NCBI GenBank assembly: GCA_009776305.1
Contig: WRLY01000001.1
Span: 62,001-126,000 of the forward strand
Length of the DNA stretch: 64,000 bases
Reading direction: 5' to 3'
From: Oscillospiraceae bacterium
GTDB lineage: Bacteria > Bacillota > Clostridia > Oscillospirales > Ruminococcaceae
Below, one piece after another: positions 7,761 to 16,557 of this stretch. A program made the translations under genes and the position numbers. A model generated the notes under the pieces. The model was not told the origin of the DNA. It ran no database searches and worked only from the letters and a program-made list of their open reading frames with translations. Position 1 is the first letter of the stretch, and each line of letters starts with the position of its first letter.

Positions 7761-9722
7761 ATGCGATTAAAGCGAAAGCTAATTTTAGGAGGAGTGATTT
7801 TTGTTCTCGGCGGTATCGGCTGTATATTTTTCTCAACCGTAATTCATTTAGCCTTAAGGGGCGAAGATACCGTGCAGTTACAAAGCTTTGAATACTGCCT
7901 TAACAGCTTAAAGGAGAGCGAAACTCACCTCATGCTGTTTCTTTTGTTGTTGGGCGGGGTAGGGTTGGCGTCTTTAGCGTTAATCTTAACCGTTCAAAAG
8001 CCTTATCAAAGCCGTGAAATAAAAATTACTCCAGATATTACGATTCCAGCTTCTGCTGGACAGGGGCAATACGGTTCGGCGCGGTTTATGACGAATAAAG
8101 AAATAAGCAAAGCCTTTCCGCGTTTTGAGCTTACGCCGGGGAACGACACGATAAAAAAGCTCATTAATAACGGCAAGAAGTTGTATAAAGCGGTGGAAAA
8201 CGGCGAAACGCCGGAAAATAATTGTGAAGTTAAAGTACCCGAAAGTTTTTCTGTCGGCGGATTGGTCGTAAATTATGAAAAGCTGAATGATACTGAAATA
8301 ATATCAGTAATAAGTGAGGATTGCCATTCTCAGATTATAGGGGCTACGCGTTGTGGCAAATCGCGCACTTTGGTTATCCCTTCTGTCTGCTGTATTGCAC
8401 TTGCCGGGGAAGGGCTTATAATCAACGACCCGAAAGGCGAGATCCACGCTTATACAAGCCGATTTTTAAAGTCTCTGGGTTACGCGGTTCACGTTTTGGA
8501 CTTTCAAAATCCCCCAAAATCAGATTGTTATAATCCTTTGCAACCGATTATTGACGCGGTTAATGACCGGAATATCGACCTTGCGCAAAGGTCGGCGTGG
8601 GATTTAACTTGTTTTCTTGTCGAGAGGAGCAGTAAGACAGAACCTATATGGCAAAACGGCGAAATGTCGGTTATGTCAGCGGCTATACTTTGCGTGGTAT
8701 ACGACAATATGGATAAGCCCGAATATCAAAATCTGACTAACGTCTATTGGTTTATCGCCGAAATGTGTAGCGATGTTTTACTGCACAGAAAAACAATTAA
8801 GCCTATCGTGGAATATGTAAAAATGTTAGATGATAACCACCCAGCAAAACCGCTTTTAGGTATTTCCAAAGTCGCCCCAGAAAAGACCGCCGGAAGTTTT
8901 TATACTTCTGCGTTGGCTACTTTGCGACTTTTTATATCAAACGAAATTTACGGCATAACAAAAAGTACCGACTTTACCGTTCAATCGTTAAGCTCTCAAA
9001 AATCCGCTTTGTTTTTTATTTTGCCGGATGAGAAAACCACCTATTACCCAATAGTTACTTTGATTGTGGCACAGATTTATGAACGACTGATTAGTTATGC
9101 CCGACAATTGGGAAACCGTCTGCCGAGCCGCGTAAATTTTGTCCTCGACGAATTCGGCAATTTTACCGCCATATCCGATTTTGAGGCTAAACTGACGGTG
9201 GGCGGCGGATACGGTCTTCGTTTTCATTTGTTTTTACAGGACTTCAATCAGCTAAAAAGCAAATATTCTAACGAAGTTGCCGCCATAATTCGCGGTAACT
9301 GTCAAGCCTGGGTTTACTTGCAATCAAGCGATACCGATACCTTAAAGGAAATAGAAAAAAGGCTTGGAGAGTACACAACCACCAGTTATTCATTAGGCTC
9401 TAACAGTCAAAAATATTCTATGCCCAGTTCCAACCAAAATGTAAATTTACACGGTCGCAGTCTACTTAAAGCGGAGGAAATAGGGAAAATTAACCGCCCT
9501 TACCAGTTGGTTTTGACAAATAATCTCCCGGCGGTAACAACCTGCCCAGATTTAAGCGAATGGAATTTTAATAAAATGCTTGGCTTGGGCGATAGAAAGC
9601 ATAATGAAAAATTTATTATGTTACATAATTTAAGCCGTCCGGAAAAACTCGCTACTGAGGAAATCCCCCTTTGGGGAGTTTGGAAAAATTTCAGTTTAGA
9701 CAAATATAAAAATCATAATTAA
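7761..9722 (+). CDS. virD4: VirD4/TraG-type type IV coupling protein
   Basis: 653 residues, normal for Gram-positive VirD4. Two N-terminal membrane segments (~8-30 and ~52-77) are followed by the linker GQGQYGSARFMT typical of VirD4 proteins. Walker A is GATRCGKSRT at ~194 and Walker B is FVLDEFGNF at ~460. The protein is a hexameric inner-membrane ATPase that brings the relaxase-DNA complex to the secretion channel. It starts 27 bases after the secreted protein and is followed after 12 bases by the VirB2-like gene, so it heads the transfer operon. Confidence 0.93.
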   Translation: MRLKRKLILGGVIFVLGGIGCIFFSTVIHLALRGEDTVQLQSFEYCLNSLKESETHLMLFLLLLGGVGLASLALILTVQKPYQSREIKITPDITIPASAGQGQYGSARFMTNKEISKAFPRFELTPGNDTIKKLINNGKKLYKAVENGETPENNCEVKVPESFSVGGLVVNYEKLNDTEIISVISEDCHSQIIGATRCGKSRTLVIPSVCCIALAGEGLIINDPKGEIHAYTSRFLKSLGYAVHVLDFQNPPKSDCYNPLQPIIDAVNDRNIDLAQRSAWDLTCFLVERSSKTEPIWQNGEMSVMSAAILCVVYDNMDKPEYQNLTNVYWFIAEMCSDVLLHRKTIKPIVEYVKMLDDNHPAKPLLGISKVAPEKTAGSFYTSALATLRLFISNEIYGITKSTDFTVQSLSSQKSALFFILPDEKTTYYPIVTLIVAQIYERLISYARQLGNRLPSRVNFVLDEFGNFTAISDFEAKLTVGGGYGLRFHLFLQDFNQLKSKYSNEVAAIIRGNCQAWVYLQSSDTDTLKEIEKRLGEYTTTSYSLGSNSQKYSMPSSNQNVNLHGRSLLKAEEIGKINRPYQLVLTNNLPAVTTCPDLSEWNFNKMLGLGDRKHNEKFIMLHNLSRPEKLATEEIPLWGVWKNFSLDKYKNHN

Positions 9723-9734
9723 ACGGAGGACGTC

Positions 9735-10058
9735 ATGAGCAAAAAAATAACAAGAATCCCAAGCGCGATAACTATATTTATCTTGTTATCGCAAACCGTA
9801 TACGCATCCGGAGATTTTGCGTCAAGTACTATAGCGACCGGAACACGGCGGCTTATACAAGACGTTACAACATGGGCGCTGGTTATCGTGCCGTTAATAG
9901 GTGGTCTTTGCACGCTCTATTTTTTCGTAAGGCGCGGAGCGGCTGATGAACAAGACCAAAGAAAATGGAATAACCGTATAGTTGTAGCGATTGTGTCTAC
10001 TATAGGCGCTGTTTTAGCGGCGTCTATCATCAGCTTAGTTACGGGTTATTATACATAG
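9735..10058 (+). CDS. VirB2/TrbC-like small membrane pilin candidate
   Basis: 107 residues with a signal-like N-terminus (ending ...QTVYASG), then two hydrophobic helices (~45-65 and ~80-102) separated by a short basic loop (RRGAADEQDQRKW). This two-helix layout after a leader, immediately behind virD4, is that of VirB2-type conjugative pilins (ICE 'Maff2-like' proteins are comparable). GGAGG lies 8 bases upstream. It is probably a membrane subunit of the transfer channel; specific family membership is not proven. Confidence 0.65.
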   Translation: MSKKITRIPSAITIFILLSQTVYASGDFASSTIATGTRRLIQDVTTWALVIVPLIGGLCTLYFFVRRGAADEQDQRKWNNRIVVAIVSTIGAVLAASIISLVTGYYT

Positions 10059-10147
10059 AAAGGGCATTTCTTATGATACATTCAGGGATTCCACCTTAAT
10101 AATTTTGAAACTGATTAAGTATTACAATTATTACACGGAGGCGTTTT

Positions 10148-10444
10148 ATGAACATTACGGCAGTAAGGGTAAGCGTTAAAAGAAAACCGGAAAACAAAAC
10201 GCTTGCTAACGCGGCTTTAACAATTGACGGGGAACTCGTCATTACAGGGTTACAAGTCGTTAGCGGCGCGAAAGGGGTTTTTGTTTCCATGCCGCAGTAT
10301 AGGGACTCCAATGGCGAGTATCACGACAGGGTTTATGTGCTTACCAAGAAAACCAAAGAACTTATTAGCGATTTGATTCTTACGGAATACGAAAAACAAA
10401 AAAACAATGTCGCGACCCATGACGGTAGCGACAGCGATTATTAA
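10148..10444 (+). CDS. spoVG: SpoVG-family protein
   Basis: 98 residues beginning MNITAVRVSVKRKP, with LTIDGELVITGLQVV and GVFVSMPQYR, which match the SpoVG fold. Chromosomal SpoVG is a nucleic-acid-binding regulator of septation and capsule genes. ICE-borne copies within transfer operons are common in Clostridia and probably regulate the element or interact with the transfer machinery. ACGGAGGCG precedes the ATG. The 89-base gap before it contains an 8-codon mini-ORF with its own ribosome site (ATG 10074), which might act as a leader peptide. Confidence 0.88.
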   Translation: MNITAVRVSVKRKPENKTLANAALTIDGELVITGLQVVSGAKGVFVSMPQYRDSNGEYHDRVYVLTKKTKELISDLILTEYEKQKNNVATHDGSDSDY

Positions 10445-10467
10445 ATTAAAGAAAGCGGGGAATTCTC

Positions 10468-10725
10468 ATGATTAAAAGGGTAAAAACCAAAACTTGCAAA
10501 GCAAAAGAAAGTGTTGACCGCGCATATACAAAAATTATATGCGCGAAACAAAACGCGATGACAGTCCTCTCAGACGAAACCGGAGATATACAAATAGGGC
10601 TTGCTGTAAAGATAATTATTGGGGTAGTCATAGGTGCTCTTGTGTTAGCCGGAGTTTATGCGCTTTGGGAGAATGTAATCATGCCGAGGCTCGGTAATGA
10701 AGTAAACGAAATGTTTAACGTGTAA
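10468..10725 (+). CDS. DUF6133-like pilin-type small membrane protein
   Basis: 85 residues. A basic N-terminus is followed by SDETGDIQIGLAVKIIIGVVIGALVLAGVYALW and a short tail. One hydrophobic helix after a charged leader resembles class III (Flp-type) prepilins and matches the DUF6133 proteins of clostridial ICEs. With a prepilin peptidase encoded 1.4 kb downstream it is the best candidate for the major pilin substrate of the Tad-like system. It is followed by a strong hairpin, as often seen after highly expressed structural genes. Confidence 0.7.
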   Translation: MIKRVKTKTCKAKESVDRAYTKIICAKQNAMTVLSDETGDIQIGLAVKIIIGVVIGALVLAGVYALWENVIMPRLGNEVNEMFNV

Positions 10726-10743
10726 TATCGGCATATTGTCTTC

Positions 10744-10776
10744 ACGGGTAACGAAAGGCGTTACCCGTATGCATTT
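10744..10776 (+). terminator. Attenuator-like hairpin between pilin-like gene and virB6
   Basis: ACGGGTAACG, AAAGG loop, CGTTACCCGT: a perfect 10-bp stem. It is followed after 5 bases by only five Ts, then the ribosome site of the next gene. The weak T-tract inside an operon suggests partial termination or 3'-end protection, giving more pilin-like transcript than downstream mRNA. Confidence 0.6.
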
Positions 10777-10787
10777 TTGGAGGGGAA

Positions 10788-11600
10788 ATGAATTATATTT
10801 TGGACTCTTTTGTGCAATCGCTTATAAAATCATTGGACGAAACATATACCCTTGTGCTAAATATTCAATTTGATTTGGTTTTCAGGACGGAAGATTTAAT
10901 CACCGGCATTTTTTTCTCGAATATTGCTCCAACGCTGTATATACTCGGCATAGCGTTAATGATTATGATGTTTCTTAAAAAGGGGTTTGGCGTATATGTG
11001 CTTTGGCAGGACGGAGACCCGGACGTTGAGCCATCAGCTTATCTATTAAATTTTGTAAAAGCAATAATCACAGCCTCCTGTTTCCCTTATCTTTTCAGGT
11101 TATTTGTGGATATTTGCGAAGAAGTGCTAAGTTTGGTTATGGGCGATATAAGCGAATACGCTTTAAGTGATGCTTTATTGCCGAACGCTTCAGGACCCTT
11201 TAGTTTAGGCATTCTCGCTTTTGCGATAGCCTATATTATTTTGTTTTTCTCTCTGTTAATGCGTGGAATTGAACTGCTAATCCTTAAAGTCGGCGTCCCT
11301 TTAGCCTGCGTTGGCTTGCTTGACAATGACCGAGGTGTGTTTAAAGCATACTTTATGCAGTTTGTGAAATTGTTTTTAACAACAATAATACAACTGATTC
11401 TTGCAAAATTAGGCTCCTCAATTATGTTTTTTCAAGAGGGGAATTTATTCAATTTATCATTGGGAATCGCCTGTGTTATATTAGCGGTAAAGACTCCCAA
11501 ATTGATGGCGGAGTTCTTATTGCCGTCAAGCGGCGGAGGTTCACACCGGGCTATGAGTGTGATTTATGTGGCAAATTTGGCGAAGGGGCTGTTGAAGTAG
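10788..11600 (+). CDS. VirB6/TrbL-like polytopic conjugation protein
   Basis: 270 residues with about six hydrophobic segments. The sequence FNFVKAII-like region, then RGIELLILKVGVPLACVGLLDNDRGVFKAYFMQF, is characteristic of TrbL/VirB6-type membrane proteins of Firmicutes ICEs. It would form the inner-membrane pore of the mating channel. TTTTTGGAGGGG lies 8 bases before the ATG, and its TAG overlaps the GTG of the next gene by one base. Confidence 0.82.
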   Translation: MNYILDSFVQSLIKSLDETYTLVLNIQFDLVFRTEDLITGIFFSNIAPTLYILGIALMIMMFLKKGFGVYVLWQDGDPDVEPSAYLLNFVKAIITASCFPYLFRLFVDICEEVLSLVMGDISEYALSDALLPNASGPFSLGILAFAIAYIILFFSLLMRGIELLILKVGVPLACVGLLDNDRGVFKAYFMQFVKLFLTTIIQLILAKLGSSIMFFQEGNLFNLSLGIACVILAVKTPKLMAEFLLPSSGGGSHRAMSVIYVANLAKGLLK

Positions 11601-11806
11601 TGGAAAGATTGAATGAAATAAGCAGATATCTTCAAGGTTTAATACTTCTCGGAGTTACGTTGCGGGTGATTTTCTGTTTTGTACGGCTACAGTCAGCGGA
11701 GGAAGAACGCGAGTTATATAAAAAACGAATAAAACACGCCATTATGTTTTTAATTTTTTCACAATTGGCTTTTGTAATAAAAGATATTGTTGTTTCGTAT
11801 TATTAA
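11600..11806 (+). CDS. Small two-helix membrane protein of the transfer operon
   Basis: 68 residues from GTG 11600, overlapping the virB6-like stop by one base. There are two hydrophobic segments (~12-27 and ~46-64) around a basic loop (EEERELYKKRIKHA). No family recognised. Its tight coupling between virB6 and prgI implies a structural role in the membrane complex, possibly a VirB3-like or VirB8-like small subunit; this is inference. Confidence 0.6.
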   Translation: MERLNEISRYLQGLILLGVTLRVIFCFVRLQSAEEERELYKKRIKHAIMFLIFSQLAFVIKDIVVSYY

Positions 11807-11832
11807 GGCTTATTAAAGAAAGGACGTTATTT

Positions 11833-12147
11833 ATGGAAAAGGAAAAGTTATACATTCCATACGGTTTAAAAACTGACAAAGAAATTTTTCCGGGTTTTGG
11901 AAAAAAGCAATTAAGGCAAACCGTTGCAGGCACGTTGATTTGCGCCATTATTGGCGGTTTTATATACGGAGTTACCGGAGCGCTTGCCATACTTATACTC
12001 TTAATCATTACAGGTATTTTCGGCTCTGTAATGTTCACTATTCGCGACCAGTATAACGTTTCGGTAGTTGACCAAATCGCAAATCTTATTAAATTCAGCA
12101 AATCGCAACAGAAATTCAATTACATATACAGACAATGGGACTTATAA
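11833..12147 (+). CDS. prgI: PrgI-family (VirB3-like) conjugation protein
   Basis: 104 residues: IPYGLKTDKEIFPGFGKKQL at the start, two adjacent transmembrane segments (~36-55 and ~56-74), then a cytoplasmic tail ending VDQIANLIKFSKSQQKFNYIY. This is the PrgI layout (TM pair, then a tail containing Q..Y). PrgI partners the VirB4 ATPase at the inner membrane in Gram-positive T4SSs. Here virB4 is displaced ~7 kb downstream by the Tad-like block. Its 3' end overlaps the prepilin peptidase gene by 13 bases. Confidence 0.85.
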   Translation: MEKEKLYIPYGLKTDKEIFPGFGKKQLRQTVAGTLICAIIGGFIYGVTGALAILILLIITGIFGSVMFTIRDQYNVSVVDQIANLIKFSKSQQKFNYIYRQWDL

Positions 12148-12575
12148 GCTTACAAGGCGGTTTTACGCCGACTGAAATTGCGGCAAAAGCTGTAATACTT
12201 GGATTCTTAGTTTTTATATCCGTTCGCGACATGCGCTTTCACAAAATTGATAACTTTGTACACCCAGTTATTATGGCTATTTCATTTTTTGTTTTCGATA
12301 TTCCGCTAACCGGACGGCTTATAGGGGCGGCTGTCGGATTCATTCCGTTTTTTGTTGCGGCTCTCACCACCGGAAAGATGGGCATGGGCGACGCAAAGCT
12401 CTTAATGTCTTTCGGTTTTATGATAGGTACTACGTGTGTATTCGCGGCTATAATCGGCTTATTAATAATGCTCTGCACGGCGGGTACACACCAATTCTTA
12501 AAAAGGACGAAAAAGCCTGTCGCCCTTGCGCCCTTTTTATGTGTCGGGTTTATTGTTGTTGTAATATTTATTTAA
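12135..12575 (+). CDS. A24 prepilin peptidase (TadV/CpaA type)
   Basis: 146 residues with ~5 hydrophobic helices. The two catalytic aspartates are visible: one in SVRDMRFHKIDN (~32, the D..x..KI.N motif) and one in KMGMGDAKLL (~77, the GxGD motif). The short single-domain form lacking the N-methylation domain is that of Tad/Flp prepilin peptidases. It should cut the leaders of the pilin-like proteins encoded here. The start overlaps prgI, so a Tad enzyme is translationally coupled to a T4SS gene. Confidence 0.88.
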   Translation: MGLISLQGGFTPTEIAAKAVILGFLVFISVRDMRFHKIDNFVHPVIMAISFFVFDIPLTGRLIGAAVGFIPFFVAALTTGKMGMGDAKLLMSFGFMIGTTCVFAAIIGLLIMLCTAGTHQFLKRTKKPVALAPFLCVGFIVVVIFI

Positions 12576-12589
12576 AAGGAGTTAAGAAC

Positions 12590-13411
12590 ATGCTCAAAAA
12601 CAGAACTTTTCTGGGAATACTGGCAATTGCGGCGGCTCTTATAATTTGCTTTGGAATATCGCCTCTTTTCACAAGGGCGATGGAAGATAAAATAGAAGTC
12701 GTAATACTTAAATCGCCTGTCAAACAAGGGGAGATGCTGTCTGAAAACCATATAGCTGTCGTCAGTATGGGGGCATACAATATGCCGCAAGCGGTATTGA
12801 AAACCCCTAAAGATGTTGTCGGAAAATACGCGAAATCCAATCTTTACAGGGGGAGCATAGTAATTCCCGACATGTTAGCCGACGAAGCCGACAACTCTGA
12901 CAATAGGCTAAGAGCCTTAAAGGATAACGAATTGGCAATGGCTGTCACAATTAAGAGCTTTGCTGAAGGTTTCTCAGGTAAGCTGTTGCCGGGAGATATA
13001 ATAATGATAGTGTCTGTGAAAGAGGATAAAACGGCGGTAATTTATGATGAGCTTATGTATATCGAGATTTTAACCACAACAACCAAAGACGGCACCCATA
13101 CAGAAGGAAACGCGGCAAGGGAAACGGGAGTTGAAACGGACTTGCCTGTAACTATTACATTAATTTTACAGGATAACTTACAGGCGTTAAGGTTAGCAGA
13201 ATGTGAAAAAACCAACCTCCACGCTGTATTTGTTTGCCGCGACCGAGATAAATCCGATCACCTCCTTAAAGTTCAATCCGAAACTTTATATAAAGAAAAC
13301 GAAAGCACAGTCGTGCCTTCGGTTTTCGAGCCAAATATCATCTCTAATACACCCGCCGCAGATAATTCAGGTGTTGTTATAGTCGAGATGGAGGTGATTG
13401 ATAATGAGTAA
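12590..13411 (+). CDS. cpaB: CpaB/RcpC-like pilus assembly protein with SAF domain
   Basis: 273 residues from ATG 12590, preceded by AAAGGAG; the track's upstream extension overlaps the peptidase gene in a non-coding frame. One N-terminal membrane helix (~5-25) is followed by a SAF-type domain (KSPVKQGEMLSENHIA, then GSIVIPDML) and an RcpC-like region (LAMAVTIKSFAEGFSGKLLPGDIIMIV). CpaB proteins sit outside the membrane and organise Flp pilus assembly. The partner secretin is absent, as expected in a single-membrane cell. It overlaps the cpaE-like gene by 8 bases. Confidence 0.85.
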   Translation: MLKNRTFLGILAIAAALIICFGISPLFTRAMEDKIEVVILKSPVKQGEMLSENHIAVVSMGAYNMPQAVLKTPKDVVGKYAKSNLYRGSIVIPDMLADEADNSDNRLRALKDNELAMAVTIKSFAEGFSGKLLPGDIIMIVSVKEDKTAVIYDELMYIEILTTTTKDGTHTEGNAARETGVETDLPVTITLILQDNLQALRLAECEKTNLHAVFVCRDRDKSDHLLKVQSETLYKENESTVVPSVFEPNIISNTPAADNSGVVIVEMEVIDNE

Positions 13412-14138
13412 CGCCCATAAAATAATTGCCGTCTATGGCAACAGCGGTAGTTATAAAACGGTTACGTCGGTAATGCTTGCAAAGGCAATTTCAGACCTTG
13501 ACGGTAGCGCCGATATTGTAATTGTAGGGTTAGATAACACAAAGCCTCTGTTGCCTGTTTTATTTCCGAAAACCAAGACAAATTGCTCCCTTGGCAAACT
13601 TTTGAGCGTTGAATATTTTGACCAGGACAGAATTTACGAACATATTCAAATGAACGGAAAAATCGGAGTTGTCGGATATGCAGCCGCCGAAAACTTCAAT
13701 AGTCACGCAAGCCCGGTCAACAATCGTATAGACGACTTTTTTATGCAACTCCGTCACACTGTAAACTATGTTATTGTTGACTGTACATCAGACATTTTAG
13801 CTAATAAACTAACCGCTAAAGCCGTCATAAACGCCGATGAAGTAGTGCTATTAATATCCTGTGATATTAACGGTTTGGTATGGCACGGTTCGCAAGAATC
13901 TATCCTCATAAGTGAACAATACGGGTTCTCGTGTTTTAAAATTTATCTTACATTAAAAAACACATTCGTTCCTGATGTAGATGGAATGAAAAACGCACTT
14001 AGAAACATTGCGGGCGTAATTCCTTATGCTAAGGATATTGCGAAACTTTGGAACGGCGGAAACGCCTTTCAAAGCCCACGAGAAAAGAAATACGAAAAAG
14101 AAATAGCTGCTTTGGCAAAAAAGATATTGGAGGAGTGA
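13404..14138 (+). CDS. CpaE/TadZ-like ParA-fold ATPase
   Basis: 244 residues from ATG 13404, with GGAGGTGA upstream inside the cpaB 3' end. A deviant P-loop, VYGNSGSYKTVTSVMLAKAI (~8), opens a MinD/ParA-type fold, with YVIVDCTSDIL (~122) as the Walker B strand and DEVVLLISCD following. TadZ/CpaE proteins place Tad pilus machines at the cell pole or surface. Position between cpaB and cpaF matches tad operons. A second CpaE-like protein is encoded at 23640-24728. Confidence 0.8.
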   Translation: MSNAHKIIAVYGNSGSYKTVTSVMLAKAISDLDGSADIVIVGLDNTKPLLPVLFPKTKTNCSLGKLLSVEYFDQDRIYEHIQMNGKIGVVGYAAAENFNSHASPVNNRIDDFFMQLRHTVNYVIVDCTSDILANKLTAKAVINADEVVLLISCDINGLVWHGSQESILISEQYGFSCFKIYLTLKNTFVPDVDGMKNALRNIAGVIPYAKDIAKLWNGGNAFQSPREKKYEKEIAALAKKILEE

Positions 14139-14139
14139 T

Positions 14140-15525
14140 ATGTTTTTTAATAAGAAACAGGAAAAATATAATAATAAAACCCACCCCCCCGGCGATTCGC
14201 CGACGCCTGAAGAACAACATAAAAAAAGAGTTTTAATTTCTATGAAAGCGTTGCTAAAGGAAACGCAGGAATATATGTCGAAAAACTATGCATCTACGTT
14301 ATATGACGGCGAGCAAAAAGACATGATAAAGCAGTACATTAAACACTTTATTACGGAGAAAAACTATTTTGTTGACGGAATGTTACTTTCCGACATCGTT
14401 GAAAAACTTTATGTTGAAATGGCTGAATATTCATTCCTGACGCCTTACCTCCACCGAACCGACATTGAGGAGATAAATCTGAACGCATGGAACGATATTG
14501 CAGTCCACCCCTGCAACGGAAAGCCGTATAAATTAAAAGAACACTTTTCGTCGCCGCAACACGCTATTGATATTATACGCAGGCTTTTACATAACAATAA
14601 GCTTGTATTCGATGAGAGCCGACCAATTGTTACAGGCTACCTCGGTAGCAATGTACGAATCACGGCAACTCACCCTATTATCGTTGGTTTTAATACAGGC
14701 ATCAGCGCGTCAATCAGGCTTGTCAACCCGCAGAAAATAACAAGAGAGCAGTTTATAGAAAATGAAACCTGCACTGAAGAAATGCACTCGTTTTTGAAAG
14801 ACTGCTTTATTTACGGGATTTCGCAATGTTACGCCGGCGGCACGGGGAGCGGTAAGACTACATTCATGGCTGATATTATGAGTTATTACCCCGACCACAT
14901 GAGGTTAATTACCATTGAAAAGTCGGTCAGGGAGTTTGATTTACGAAAATTCGACGAAACCGGGAACGTATTAAACAATGTAATCCACATGGTAACACGG
15001 GATTGCGACGACATTAACAGAAACGTAACTATTCTTGACCTTGTAACCGTCTGTCTCACCATGCATCCGGACGCGATGTGCGTTGCAGAAATGAAAAACG
15101 AGGAGGCGTGGGAAGCGCAGGAAGCTGCCCGAACTGGGCATACAGTTTTGACGACTACACATGCCAGTTCAACCGAAGGTATATATACTCGCCTTGCTAC
15201 GCTTTGTCTGCAAAAATACTCGCATGTACCCTTCAGCATTATAATTCGTCTTGTTTGCGAAGCCTTCCCTTTAGCTATTTTCACAAAACAGCTTGAGGAC
15301 GGAAAAAGGCACTTAATGGAAATTGCCGAATGTGTGTACTTAGAAGATGACAAGTATGATATAATGCCGCTTTGGGTTTATGAAGTTCGGGATGAAAAAA
15401 GAGAAGAAACCGGTAAAGTTACTATTGACGGCAGTTTTGTTAAGAAAAATAATGTTTCGCAACGATTGCACACGCTTTTGCTTGAGGGTGGCATGCCACG
15501 TGAATTACTTAAAAAATACGCTTGA
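14140..15525 (+). CDS. cpaF: CpaF/TadA-type secretion ATPase
   Basis: 461 residues. An N-terminal helical domain (~30-110) is followed by the ATPase: Walker A CYAGGTGSGKTTFMAD (~231-246), Asp-box-like LITIEKSVREFDL, Walker B region DAMCVAEMKNEEAWEA, and His-box TGHTVLTTTHASST. It belongs to the VirB11/GspE superfamily in the CpaF branch. Firmicutes conjugation systems normally lack a VirB11, so this enzyme could power both pilus polymerisation and some step of transfer; the latter is inference. It follows the cpaE-like gene by one base. Confidence 0.92.
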   Translation: MFFNKKQEKYNNKTHPPGDSPTPEEQHKKRVLISMKALLKETQEYMSKNYASTLYDGEQKDMIKQYIKHFITEKNYFVDGMLLSDIVEKLYVEMAEYSFLTPYLHRTDIEEINLNAWNDIAVHPCNGKPYKLKEHFSSPQHAIDIIRRLLHNNKLVFDESRPIVTGYLGSNVRITATHPIIVGFNTGISASIRLVNPQKITREQFIENETCTEEMHSFLKDCFIYGISQCYAGGTGSGKTTFMADIMSYYPDHMRLITIEKSVREFDLRKFDETGNVLNNVIHMVTRDCDDINRNVTILDLVTVCLTMHPDAMCVAEMKNEEAWEAQEAARTGHTVLTTTHASSTEGIYTRLATLCLQKYSHVPFSIIIRLVCEAFPLAIFTKQLEDGKRHLMEIAECVYLEDDKYDIMPLWVYEVRDEKREETGKVTIDGSFVKKNNVSQRLHTLLLEGGMPRELLKKYA

Positions 15526-15538
15526 GAAAGGATATAAA

Positions 15539-16465
15539 ATGACAATAATTAATTTTTTAAGCCTGTTCTTTATGATTGTCGGCGCTTTTATTCTACTCCG
15601 ACTTACGCCACAGCGGATAGGGAAAGACCTTATGAACGCTATACACAAAAAGGAAAGTCTTAGAGTTAAATCTGCCCGAGCGCAGGGCAAGGTAAAACGC
15701 TCCAAAATAAAAATGTCGCTTCTTGAAATACAAGCGGCGCTTGAAACCACAGGCTCCGAGAACAAATTAACAGGGCTTGTAACAATCGCTTTTTTCGGAA
15801 TAATTGGGGGGCTTTTACTCTCTTTGCTTGCAGGTTATCTACTTATATTCCCGGTCATCGCTATACTGTCTGTCGCCTTGCCGGTCGGATACGCAAAGTC
15901 CCTCTCCGCGACTTATAACAAGCAAGTTGCCGCCGAACTGGAAACGGCTCTTTCGATTATCACCACTTCATATATGAGTAATGACGATATAATCTTCGCT
16001 GTTGAAAACAGTGTTGAATATATAAACCCGCCAATTCAAAATGTATTTAAAGAATTTCTGGGTAAAAACAAGCTAATTACATCTAATGTCCGCGGCACAA
16101 TATTGCAAATGAAAGACCGCATTAACAACCATGTTTTTCATGAATGGTGCGATAACTTAGTGGACTGCCAGGACAGTATCACTTTGAAACACACACTACA
16201 GCCGATAGCTACACGACTTTCCGATATACGAATAGTAAATGCGGAGCTGGATACCATGCTACAGAATCCGAGAAAAGAGTTTTTAACCCTGCTTATTATG
16301 TCTGTATCGAGCCTTCCCCTTCTTTTCTTTTTGAACCGGGACTGGTTCAACGTTCTGATTAATACAATACAGGGTAATATTACCCTTGGCGTATGTGTTT
16401 TTATTTGGGTGGTAACTACTGTCAAAATGTTCCAAGCAACGCAACCTATAGAGTTTAAGAGATAA
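15539..16465 (+). CDS. tadB: TadB-like type II secretion F-domain protein
   Basis: 308 residues from ATG 15539 (GAAAGGATATAAA upstream); the longer track ORF overlaps cpaF. There is one N-terminal helix, a TM pair at ~78-118, a cytoplasmic T2SSF domain (EETALSIITTSYMSNDDI..AV, residues ~130-240) and two C-terminal helices. This layout is that of TadB, the inner-membrane platform that CpaF drives. It is followed by a 92-base gap without visible signals and then the TadC-like gene. Confidence 0.78.
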   Translation: MTIINFLSLFFMIVGAFILLRLTPQRIGKDLMNAIHKKESLRVKSARAQGKVKRSKIKMSLLEIQAALETTGSENKLTGLVTIAFFGIIGGLLLSLLAGYLLIFPVIAILSVALPVGYAKSLSATYNKQVAAELETALSIITTSYMSNDDIIFAVENSVEYINPPIQNVFKEFLGKNKLITSNVRGTILQMKDRINNHVFHEWCDNLVDCQDSITLKHTLQPIATRLSDIRIVNAELDTMLQNPRKEFLTLLIMSVSSLPLLFFLNRDWFNVLINTIQGNITLGVCVFIWVVTTVKMFQATQPIEFKR

Positions 16466-16557
16466 TCGTGTTTTTCACTCGCTTTGAAATCGCTAACTTA
16501 AAAGCCAAGCACAAATTTTACTTCCGGCGGCTTGTCGGTTGAATTCAAGAGGTAGAT

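Noticed and set aside
10074-10100. 8-codon ORF with a ribosome site before spoVG
   Set aside because: Could be a leader peptide, but nothing besides AAAGGG and ATG supports it; mentioned only under spoVG.
12434-12589. Upstream extension of the CpaB ORF
   Set aside because: It overlaps the prepilin peptidase in another frame and lacks a ribosome site; ATG 12590 follows AAAGGAG.
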